64,000 nt of DNA from Apium graveolens (lineage: Eukaryota > Streptophyta > Magnoliopsida > Apiales > Apiaceae). Of the stretch, positions 45,501-55,699 are shown one piece after another. The position numbers and the translations under genes are program-made. The number at the start of each line of letters is the position of its first letter. Position 1 is the first letter of the stretch. Where the stretch lies: the NCBI RefSeq assembly GCF_009905375.1, contig NC_133653.1, positions 91,561,671-91,625,670 on the forward strand, written 5' to 3'. The notes under the pieces were generated by a model that saw only the letters and a program-made list of their open reading frames with translations, was not told where the DNA came from and searched no databases.

Positions 45501-47551
45501 GTTTAAGACCTTAAAGGACTAATTGAAGTATGAAACATTTATGTAAGGTGTAATAGGCAGTTGGTAAGACACTCGCGAAGGAATCGCCTTAAAACTCGTA
45601 ATGGTTAAATTATTAAAAATGGTGGAGCCGAGGGTACTCGAGTGACTTAAGAGAATCAGTAAGTGCAAAGCGAGCGTTAGAGTCTAAGTTGGTTAATGTA
45701 TAGATTTACAAGTGACTTTGGTTTAATTCCAACTTACTTGTTGTTTATAGGTTACCAGACTCGTCCCGAGCCATTGTAACCCCCAGTCGCTCGGGCAAGT
45801 TTTCTACCCGTTATACTGTTGTTGTGATGTATATATGTATATACATTATCTTGTAATAAATGCATGATGGTTATATTAGCAAATTCTTGCGATATATTGT
45901 AGCATGTGATATGGTACATATGCATGCCTGTTTCGTATTCTTGCCATATATATCTGTTGGTTCAGTTGATAATACCTATGCTAGAGAATAGCGGTAATTT
46001 GCATATACCCTTAGTATAGGGACCCAAAGGTGAAAACATTTTCTAAAACCAGGAGTCGAGGATCCCGAGTAGATTTTATATATATATATATTTATATTTA
46101 TATATGGTTATAGTTTTCAAAACTATTAATCGAATAAGGTTTATTCGATAACTTTATTTTATTAATGAATATTATCTTGAATATTCATTCGAGGACTTAT
46201 GACTCCTTTATATTATTTATTGAATATTACTTGGATATTCATTTGAGGATGTATGACTCCTTTATTTTATTTTGAATATTATTTATAATATTTATTCGAG
46301 GTATTATGACTCCGCTTATTATTTATTAATATTCTTTATTTTATTAAAGAATAATGTTCGATAATCAAACTTACTTTTGATATTCAAATAAAGATATTAC
46401 TTTCGTATAAGTATATCTTTGATTATTTACTATTCATTTCAAGTATAAGTTTTCCAACTTCTACCTCAATTATTCTTTATGGGAATATTATTTAAATAAT
46501 AATATTCAGATATTTCTTTATATTGAGACTGATTTACTTTATTAAATCGGCATTATTCCAAACACTCTTTAAAGTATTTTCAAATCTTTAAAATGATTTT
46601 CAAAAGTTAGAGCGGATCCCAAAACTCATTTTTATATTTAAGATCCTCCTTTCGAAGGGGATTTAAATACTCGCTCAAAACCTGAGGGATCCGGCTCTGT
46701 GGTGTGTTTTATATTCGCAACAAGGTTGCTGTTTTGTTGAATGAATTGATTAGTTACCCAACACTCGGGAAGTAAAATTCTTGGAACAAGTTAATCCATT
46801 AACATGCATCGCCTGGGAAATATCGGTGAGTTCTCCTTTCCAACTAGATACGACTTCTTGGTGGAGCCGTATCAACAAGTTTCTACTTGGGGAAAGGGGG
46901 AACGAGCTTTACGTTTCAGAGTCATGGATTTTATCTGAACTAGGAGTGGCATAAGTGGTCGAGTGGCGCCGGCCCAGCCTTATTATATTGGCCCAAATGG
47001 CCTGAAAGTTCCGCTAAGGCGGTCCATTCCTTAGGAGTTCAATGTTCGGTCAAGTTTTCAAAATGATGTTTGCATCAAATGAAGTATCTCATAACTTCAT
47101 TTTATTTGGATGATATTTTAAAGGTTGAATCTATTCAAGTATTATCTTGTAGTCTCATCTATGTGATGAACTTTTGAACTAATTATAACTTGAACGGTGG
47201 TAGTTTAAGTAGTATTTGGAAAAGATATAAGTATATTGGAGTATCTTGTAACTTCATCTTTTAAACTTATATCTAGTAAATGATTATCTTATACATGACA
47301 AAGATTTTCAGAAAAACGTTGAGACAAGGTTAGATATATGAGATCACCTTGCAACGGTATTTTTATACAGTTATACACTGAAACTCTATGTGTATTATGC
47401 ATGGAAGAGGACTTCCAATATTTTGAAAAGTATATATATATATATATACTGAATATTTTGTGACTTCATCGCATTAAGATATCAACTTGGTTCATTTCTT
47501 CTTAACCAAGACTTTCTTGAGTACTATGAGAATGCTCATATATTGTAAGTT

Positions 47552-47562
47552 ATTATAAATAT
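47552..47562 (+). promoter_or_regulatory. TATA-like site, E3 5' LTR
   Basis: ATTATAAATAT, about 20-30 bases before the hairpin and the C/T-rich CACCCTTGCTTTCTTCTTTC, a plausible initiation region. Confidence 0.4.
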
Positions 47563-47570
47563 TATTTTGG

Positions 47571-47585
47571 TGGGCTTGCTGCTCA
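47571..47585 (+). promoter_or_regulatory. Conserved LTR hairpin, E3
   Basis: TGGGCTTGCTGCTCA, the E3 version of the stem seen upstream of the H3-like ORF in families A, E1 and E2. Confidence 0.45.
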
Positions 47586-47627
47586 CCCTTGCTTTCTTCT
47601 TTCATCACACAACATCAGATAGGCAAG

Positions 47628-47780
47628 ATGAACAGGACCAAGCTCCCAATTCGCGAGCGGATAGGAAACGTTCCGCAGTTTCCTATAGGCGTTGATGTCG
47701 CTGTAGCTGAGGTAGGAACTACCAATAGGCTAGGCTTTCAACTTTTGATGTATCAGATTATGTATATTTATGAATTGTAA
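47628..47780 (+). CDS. Histone H3 tail-like LTR ORF, E3 (diverged)
   Basis: ATG 47628 opens MNRTKLPIRERIGN, 50 codons to a stop at 47780. Against H3, R2, T3, K4 and R8 are kept while TAxK is lost, complementing the residues kept by families A, E1 and E2. A phase-0 donor, GAG|GTAGGAACT, follows codon 28 at 47711/47712. It is the first ATG after the TATA-like site and hairpin. A second copy is at 57427-57579 in the right LTR. On its own the H3 match would not be convincing; position and donor make it homologous. Confidence 0.4.
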   Translation: MNRTKLPIRERIGNVPQFPIGVDVAVAEVGTTNRLGFQLLMYQIMYIYEL

Positions 47781-48027
47781 TAATGGCAAAGAATTGTAAA
47801 TTTATTCAGAAAACCTTTTAAGGTGTATTGGCAGATAATTGTGGAATAAAATGACTTGTGATTATTTTTGGATGTTCATCTCTGAGACTATAACGTGTGG
47901 TGTGTGTGTTTATTGTGGGGTCACAGTACAGAGTAGTTGATTAATTATTAAGATTGGGTGTTATTAAGGGAAATGGAACTCGTGACAACCCGGATCCCCG
48001 ACCCCGGATTTGGGGGTGTTACAGAAG

Positions 48028-48039
48028 TGGTATCAGAGC
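48028..48039 (+). other. Primer binding site (initiator tRNA-Met), E3
   Basis: TGGTATCAGAGC, four bases after the LTR end. Confidence 0.92.
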
Positions 48040-48239
48040 TAAGCGTTATAAACCTCAGAGATGATGTGACGTTAAGATAATAAGTTCATTAAGATAATAA
48101 GAACTCTTGCCAAGTTCATAGTCGGGCTACCTAACGTAGCACCGACAGTTAAAACCCTTATGGGAACCCTTATAAATGTAGCGATAGAAGCGTAGTTCGT
48201 TATCGTATATGGTAGCGGGACTCCGAACCCTGAGGTTGA

Positions 48240-48472
48240 GGAGCAACAACGCGATGATGTTTTATTACTTATTGGAGATCAGATTATGGATCCGATAGAG
48301 CGTCCTAACGCAGGACCAGATGATGTTCATATTGAGGATGTAGCGGTTGAGGATGCTGTCCTAAAAGGGATTGTGGTTGAGGAGGATCCCATGGAGGATC
48401 CTGACAAGAATGAATAAAGGACCACTGTGGAATTGATAACCATGGTTAGAGCGACTACCAGAGGTAGGATTG
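48240..48472 (+). pseudogene. E3 acidic pre-gag remnant
   Basis: Reads an Asp/Glu-rich stretch (MDPIERPNAGPDDVHIEDVA, then VVEEDPMEDPDKNE and a stop). Its place between primer binding site and gag and its acidity fit the pre-gag ORF of families A and E1, but I see no clear residue-level match. Confidence 0.35.
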
Positions 48473-49300
48473 GTCGGTCACTACCGGAGGTTCGTTCAAG
48501 TTTGTAAAGATAGTAGCCCCTTTAACGCGGCTTACTCATAAGACTGAGAAGTTCGAATAGACAGAGAAATGCGAGAACAGCTGTTAAGAACTGAAGCAAA
48601 GGTTGGTGACGGCCCCTATGTTGGCGTTACCGGATGGAAAAAGGAGATTTTTTGATTTGTAGTGACGCTTCGCATAAGGAATTTGGGTGCTTCTTATGCA
48701 GCACAGCAAGATAATCGCGTCCGTGTCAAGACAATTAAGAGAATATAAAATTCGATATCCCCGCCCATGAGCTTAGGCTCGTGGCAATAGTTTTGCCCTA
48801 AAGATTGGAGGCACTACTTGTATGGAGAGAAGTACGAGATTCACAAACCATAGGAGCTCTAGTACATTTTTACGTAGAAAGAGCTCAACATACGCCAGAG
48901 GAGGCGGTTAGAGCTAATCAAGAATTATGATTGGGAGATTCTTTATCATTCGGGGAGAGCCAATATGGTGGCTGATGCCCTTAGTAAAAAGGAGAGACTC
49001 AAGATGATAATGTCTTTTGGAGAGTTTATAAGAGATTTTGAGAAAATGGAAATAGAAGTGAAGGTAACCGGAGCCGGTACCGAAAAGCTGTTTGAGATTG
49101 CAATACAGCCCGAATTATTGGAAAAGAACATATTGTGCCAGTAAAAGTGATGAATGAAGGCAGAGAGCCAACAAATAGATATGAGATTAATACCGAGAGA
49201 GATGATAAGGGAATAATGAGGTATTCCTATAGAATTTGGGTTCCAAATGTTTAAGAGCTTAAAGATGAGATCTTAGATGAAAGTCATAGTTCAAGGAATA
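48473..49300 (+). pseudogene. E3 displaced pol segment (RT end, RNase H, integrase start)
   Basis: Reads GHYRRFV (RT/RNase H connection), TEKCENSC and LVTAPVL-like sequence, [57 protein letters not shown], then RIWVPNVxELKDEILDESHS, ending before the integrase zinc finger. Several stops. It stands before gag, where pol does not belong, and a second, poorer RNase H end is at about 51320-51400. So it is an extra segment brought in by rearrangement, template switching or insertion. Confidence 0.75.
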
Positions 49301-49539
49301 AGATTTAGGGCAAATCCTGAATGTGATAGTCAGGGAGGACGCCATCAAGATAGAAGGAACCCATAACATAATGAAGTGGAAAATGAGGATTTTAACGTAT
49401 AAGATAACCCCAAGTACGGGGAGGAGGAGGAAACGTTCAAACTAAGGAAACAGAAGTCGAGTAAGGAAAGGAGAACCGAGACGGTACTCCTATACGGTAA
49501 TTCATGGACCTGTCTCAAGAGAACTTAGACTATTATCCC

Positions 49540-49960
49540 TAACTACCACCCTGAGGAGACAGTGCGGTGGGAAATTCTTTCAGGACCTTTAAGTCGCTAA
49601 GCTCTCAGAGTTCCAAGGAACAAGCGAACCCAGTAGAGGCGAGAGCCTGGCTAAAGGAAATATAGGAATCATTTGAGATTCTAAATGATGGACGAATCAC
49701 AAAAGACTGTTTTTGTCACTTATCCTTCTAAGAGAGAGGCCACCCACTGGTGAAAGACCAAGAAAGGCATGGAGCCAGAGATTATAATAAACTGATTAAA
49801 GTTCAGTCAATTGTTTTCAGGAAAGTAATTCCCAAGGTCATGGAGATAGTGTAAAAGCTTTAGAGCCAGAACAAAGGCAGAAGAGTATGATGAATTATGA
49901 ATCTAAGTTGTAAAAGTTGTCAAGATTCGTTCTGAGGACACGAATCCAGAATGATGGGAT
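49540..49960 (+). pseudogene. E3 gag remnant
   Basis: Reads SFRTFKSLSS, then PVEARAWLKEIxESFEILN, QKTVF, EATHW and a diverged FPRxMENxxxLxxxQ region; compare SVHPPEFLSLPDP and AQSWLREMEKAFEL in family A. Stops and frameshifts throughout. The C-terminal part and zinc knuckles (49960-50330) are not recognisable. Confidence 0.7.
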
Positions 49961-50759
49961 GTTTGAAATCAATGTTTATGTTGTGTTGGTTCATGAAATA
50001 ATGATAAGAGAAAGGAAAATAAAAAGAAATTGAAGTGGAAAGGAATATAACGGCAATAGAGTTTGAGGAATGATAAGGGAGTTGGGTATGAGGAAACCCT
50101 AAAGACTCGTAGCAATAGAAATAGAAAAGTATATAATCATCAGGATGAGGGTGATTCACCATGAGTTAAAATTGAGGGTTGAGGGCATAAGAGATACATA
50201 TATTTTATCCCATGTAAGTTGGGAAGATTCGAGGAAACCTTGAGATAATTTGAAGGATAAATAATGAGACGCGGATAGACTGAGGAGACAAGAAAGTAAG
50301 AAATTAAGAAAATTGGATGAACGAAGTGACCTTCAAGAAGGTGAAGTGTAAGACCGGTGGCATGATACCCAGAAAGGGAGATGCCAGATATGAAAGATAT
50401 CCCAACATTGAGGTGACTGTTGAGATAAACAACAAAAGTAAATAAGGAATTATTAAGAAGAGGTTCACGTTGAACACGACCAATATCTTGTAGAACATCC
50501 TTGTTATCATTACCAAATTAGGCAAGAAAAGCGGACAATCGTTGTTATCTTTTGGAGGCCATATTGATTGACCTCATTTTGAATGCAGATATTATTGTGA
50601 AACTAGGCATATACTATCGAGGTGGGAATGATTGAATAAGACACCCTTATCAGGGATATATGACTTGATTTATCCATGGAAGGATGCATGTACCTTTTTA
50701 AAGATAGAATTAAGGATAGAACATCGGTAACTTAAAATTAATCCTAGGGGAATGCATAA

Positions 50760-51030
50760 AGGTTGGCATTTCACCCTAAATAGGGACAGTATGAGTTTTG
50801 ACAGTATGATTTGAAAAGGGTTAAGGTAACAACAACCTTTAAGAATCAGTGGAGAAATTTTTCAGAAGTATATAGACAATGGTTCTAGTATTAGTAAATG
50901 GTATTTTGATATGCCCTGTATATAGGGAATACAGGAGGAACGATTGAAGGATAACCTTAGAGGTTTTACAAGAAGAAAGGAAATATTCGAAATTCTCAAG
51001 AATAAAAATGTTGATAAAGGAAATATGACA
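50760..51030 (+). pseudogene. E3 reverse transcriptase remnant
   Basis: Traces: GQYEF (for GHYEF), YIDNGSSISKWYFDM in place of the FIDDILIY region, TLEVLQEERKYSKFS (for [14 protein letters not shown]). No intact catalytic motif. Confidence 0.55.
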
Positions 51031-51319
51031 TAATTATAATGATGCCAAGTGTGGCACGTGTTAAACCACGAGAAAGTAGGGATCGAACCAGTAAAGGTCG
51101 AAATTGTTCAGGGCAATTAGGACCTAAGATAAAAGATGTTCTAAGTATGATTGAGAGTCAGTCATGACAGTGATTAACCTCTAAAGACTGAGGCAATAAC
51201 TTATGGAAAAATGGTGATATTTTTTTTTTACTCATCAGATATTAAAGAAAAGCATTTTCACATAAGCAGTGATTGAAATGAGGTAGAAAATTTATTTGGA
51301 GGTGGTTAAAATGACATTG

Positions 51320-52150
51320 ACTGTAAGGAAATTTTACTATCAGGAAAGGCCAAAGAGGTGGCCGACACTTTAAGTGTAAGAGGACAATTACAGGTGCTCG
51401 TGCCAGAGGAATACAGTGATAATGGTTGAAGCCGTAAAGGTTGTATTATGGTTTGAAATATTGACATTCCTTCTGATGACTATGCAATACCCAACCGTAA
51501 TAATAGTTGGTAAAGGTTTAATTCGTGTAATCGCCATGAGCGGGCTATCTATCTTAGAAGGTCCTATCCTGAGGATAATCCAGGACCATTTTTCAAAAAG
51601 GACTAAACGAACCTTCGAGTTAAGTCTTCTAATTAAAGCATATGATTAAGAATGGTATTAACCTGCTATCGTTGCTTTGATTGAAACTCTTCTGCAATTT
51701 TATCTGCTTCATGTCATGTATGTATGTCAGGATCAGGAGTATTCTTCATGAATCAGGAATGGTGATTATGTTACCTCCTTAGAAGGATTTGATACAACAT
51801 ATATGGACTCTGTATGGTTAGATATTAAGATTTCATGGAAAATGAATGACGAGAGTAGGTCAGTAGTGGACCATAGTAATGCAGCAATGATTCTGCGAGT
51901 AATGAGCTGGTTACAACCGTGAGAGTTGTATTGGAATGGATGTTGAGATTGAGTACCACTAATCGGGTCGTGGTAGTGTATAGGTTATCATTGATAGACT
52001 AATTAAGTAGAATATCTACCTATTGAATATTTATTCCCTCTTATGAAAGAGAGTCATATTACTATATGAGGAAGGTTGCGGTACAAGCATAGAATTCTAG
52101 TAACGATGATGTCTAGAATGAGATCCCAGATTCGATTTTCGATATCGAGG
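51320..52150 (+). pseudogene. E3 RNase H end and integrase core remnants
   Basis: SGKAKEVADTLSV at about 51335-51375 is the RNase H end ([12 protein letters not shown] in family A). VIIDRLIK at about 51975-52000 and a diverged SDRDPRF near 52110-52150 are integrase-core traces. Heavily mutated between. Confidence 0.55.
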
Positions 52151-52159
52151 GAGTTTCAA

Positions 52160-52860
52160 AGGTGATTGTGTATAAGCTCGAGGAAGAGCCTGGGTCCATA
52201 GAATGATGGACGGAATAGCGAAAATATTTAGGCATGTGAAATACGATGCTATAACACTTGATGTTGATATAAATATATATGTTTTGTTCTCCTATGACAG
52301 ACCTCTATAGTTCAGAGGTAGATTCCAAGCCAAATATTTTATGGCAATAAAATTTTTACGAATACACAATTCTCTTCAGTTCGTTCTTTTCTCTTCTTTT
52401 CATTTCGTGTAAGCTGAGAAGAACAACCCTTCCAGAAGGGGAGGTATTGCCGAATGACTATCTATCTGTGTGATAGAAGCCTAGTAGGATACCATCTATT
52501 GTTTAATTGCTTGTCAAGTACTAAAGGTTGGCCACCTTCTGTACTAACTATGCGATATAACAAGTATTCATGATCATAGTGATCTCTCAACAAATTCATT
52601 TACTTCTATATGATTGATCAAACTTTGGGAAATAGAAACAGCTGAAAAAGGAGTAATAAAGTTGTGGTAGTATTCGGAATGGAAACACATTCGTGATACT
52701 AAGGTTGACGTGGTTATTAAAAGGTTATAGAACGCTAACGAGCAAAAGTATAACCAGTATAATATTAGGAACGGAAGGTAGTAGCGATTACGAACTGGAA
52801 AAGAATGGGTATTGAGACGCCAAAGCTATAGTGCTAGAAGCTGTGATAAAAAAAAATCCA
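52160..52860 (+). other. Unassigned interior stretch of E3
   Basis: Between the integrase-core trace and the integrase C-terminus, with no frame or motif I can assign. Expected integrase sequence around the catalytic Glu ([10 protein letters not shown]) is not recognisable; insertion of unrelated DNA or strong decay are both possible. Confidence 0.4.
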
Positions 52861-53575
52861 TGCAATAGACTTGAAAGAATTAGGAATGATCACTTAACGC
52901 GGATTGAGTTATCTTACGACAATAGATCATATGTCATTATCGAGATATCGCCTTATGAGATCCTTGAGGGAAGACAATGTCGATCTCCCTTATGTTAGGA
53001 TGAAGTTGTAGAGCGCAAGATACTCGGACCAGGAGTGGTCCAAAGGACCAAGGATTCAATAGATTTAATCAGAGGACGGCTGGTAGTAGCCCAAGATGGA
53101 CATAAGAAGTATGTTGATTTGACACGAAAGGACAAGGAATGGGAAGTAGGGGACCTAGTATTGTTATAGGTATTCCCTTGGAAGGGGTTAATGAGATTCA
53201 GAAAGAAAGGAAAGCTAAGTCCACCAATTGTTGGACCCTTGGATATATTAAGAAGTATTGGGAAGTTAGCATATGAGCTAGCCTTACCCCAGAACATGTA
53301 GCAAGTCATAACGTGTTCCACGTATTAATGTTAAGGAAGTGTAATTCGGATGCCAGAAAAATAGGGGCATATGAGCGCATAGACATGCAACCCGACGTAA
53401 CCTATATGGAGCAACCAGGAAGGGTTATAGAGTGAAAAGGAACAAGTGCTTAGGAGAAGGGTTATCAAACTATTCAGAGTTTGATGGAAGAACCACACTG
53501 TGGGAAAATTTACTCGAGAGTTAGAAAGTGCAATGCTAAGAGAGTATCCCTATTCATTTTCTATCTGATTCCGGG
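52861..53575 (+). pseudogene. E3 integrase C-terminus and chromodomain remnant
   Basis: Reads YEILEGRQCRSPL, DEVVERKILGPGVVQRTKDS, KKYVDLTRKDKEWEVGDLV, FRKKGKLSPPIVGP, ELALPQN, HNVFHVLMLRKCNSDA-like sequence, YMEQPGRVI, then a chromodomain trace (KLFRVxWKNHTVxKFTRELE, then REYPYSF). Stops at several points. Confidence 0.75.
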
Positions 53576-53580
53576 ACGGA

Positions 53581-53601
53581 ATCCTTTTAAGGAGGGGAGA
53601 C
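53581..53601 (+). other. Polypurine tract, E3
   Basis: ATCCTTTTAAGGAGGGGAGAC directly before the right LTR at 53602; core AAGGAGGGGAGA. Confidence 0.85.
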
Positions 53602-55666
53602 TGTAATAACCCCAATTTTTGGAAATTTTTGAAACTCTTATGAATAGTGTTTTTGCTGAATGAGAAAACTTTTCATGCCCCACTATGTAGGGATTCTGTT
53701 ATGGATATTCTGAGATTTTATTAGTACTCTATATGGTATATAAGTGTATGTAAAGATCGTCAGAATCCAATTCCGAATACTTTGATTTTTCCCAGGAATC
53801 CACTAGATACGAAAAAATTGAGTATAAGGTAACAGGATAAAAAGGATTTAAATAAAAGAATTATAAGAAAGGATCATAAAAGGATTATAATGTATTGAGA
53901 GAGATTAAGGAAACCCATGTAATAAGATCCCGGGTATGATCCCTCAAACGAGAAACGAGAACGAAAGTTAAGCGAACCGTATAACAGATCAGCAGTCATT
54001 AGGCAAACAATTAGAAGCTAATCAAAGAGATTAGAGGGGATGATGTCATCCAACCAATGAGAAGAGGGCAAGAAAGGGATGATGACATAGCAATGTGATG
54101 TAAGCATGAAATAGGAGGGAAGGAAGTGTGGTTGAATGATAACCACACAAAGTCAAGGTTAATTAGGTAATTAACCTAAAACAAATCAAAATTCAACCAA
54201 CCAAGCAAAACATTTCATTTTTCATTAAAAACACAAAACCCTCCATTTCTTCATGAAGCTCTCGGCTTCTTTCTTAGCAAAATAAAGATCCAAGCTCCAC
54301 CACTTACTATTTAGCAAGGTATTTATCTAAGCTTCCTCATGGATAGTTACATACTTCCTATAAGTTTAAGCTTCTATTTCCAAGCCAATCTTTTTTTATA
54401 AATCAAGGAAGAAGATGGTGAATAGTAACCTTCAATAAATAACTTTGGTTTTCTTGATTTTTTATGAAAGTTCAAGGTAGCTTAAGCATAGATTAAGGCT
54501 TCCATGGGCATTCCAAGGATCTTTCATTGATTAAGAAGCTTCAAGGAAGGTATAACATCTCCAAACCCTAGCTTTACTTTGTATATTAGAATGATTTTGG
54601 TTGATATGGTATTAGAGTAGCTTAGTGATTGTGGTTTAGAGTTGGGTTGGAATGGTGGTGAATGGATTGTTGAAATCTTATGATTTGGTTAAAGAATGTA
54701 GTATAGTTTAAATTCAAGTTTTAAGATTTAGTAAATTGATTATAATGAGTTGATTTGGGGCTGTTGTAATGTAGTTTGTATGGAGTTTTGATTGGGTTGT
54801 GAATTGGGGTTAAATTGTGGTGGATTTGGAATGGTTTAAATTTGGGAAATCGCGTAAACATAGCCTTCGAAATGTCCGATTTACTTTAGACTGCTTTTGT
54901 TCATAACATTAGGACCCGAGAACTCCCTGCTATATTTTGACCATTGCCATTTTTAGATAGTTCATGTTACGAGCTTCGTTTTGATATGTAGTTCGTTTGA
55001 TTCCGATGTACGGTTTAGGAGAAACGACCGTTTTAAGTAACGGCGTTTCGCAAACGAAACTTTTCCCCTCGCCTTACTTTGAAACATAGGTTAAAGACCT
55101 TAAAGGAATAATTGAAGTATGAAACATTTATGTAAGGTGTAATAGGAAGTTGGTAAGACACTCGCGAAGGAATCGCCTTAAAACTCATAATGGTTAAATT
55201 ATTAAAAATGGTGGAGCCGAGGGTACTCGAGTGACTTAAGAGAATCAGTAAGCGCAAAGCGAGCGTTAGAGTCTAAGTTGATTAATGTATAGATTTACAA
55301 GTGACTTTGGTTTAATTCCAACTGACTTGTTGTTTTTGGTTACCAGACTCGTCCCGAGCCATTGTAACCCCCAGTCGCTCAGGCAAGTTTTCTACCCGTT
55401 ATACTGTTGTTGTGATGTATATATGTATAAGCATTATCTTGTAATAAATGCATGATGGTTATATTAGCAAATTCTTGCGATATATTGTAGCATGTGATAT
55501 GGTACATATGCATGCCTGTTTTGTATTCTTGCCATATATATCTGTTGGTTCAGTTGATAATACGTATGCTAGAGAATAGCGGTAATTTGCATATACCCTT
55601 AGTATAGGGACCCAAAGGTAAAAACATTTTCTAAAATCGGGAGTCGAGGATCCCGAGTAGATTTTA

Positions 55667-55699
<33 letters not shown>

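Larger units (their letters stand above)
44010..48023 (+). repeat. E3 left LTR (5' LTR, 4014 bp)
   Basis: TGTAATAACCCC to GGGGGTGTTACA. Includes ATTATAAATAT (47552-47562) as a TATA-like site, then the hairpin and H3-like ORF. Lacks the segment found at 56651-56849 in the right LTR. Confidence 0.93.
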
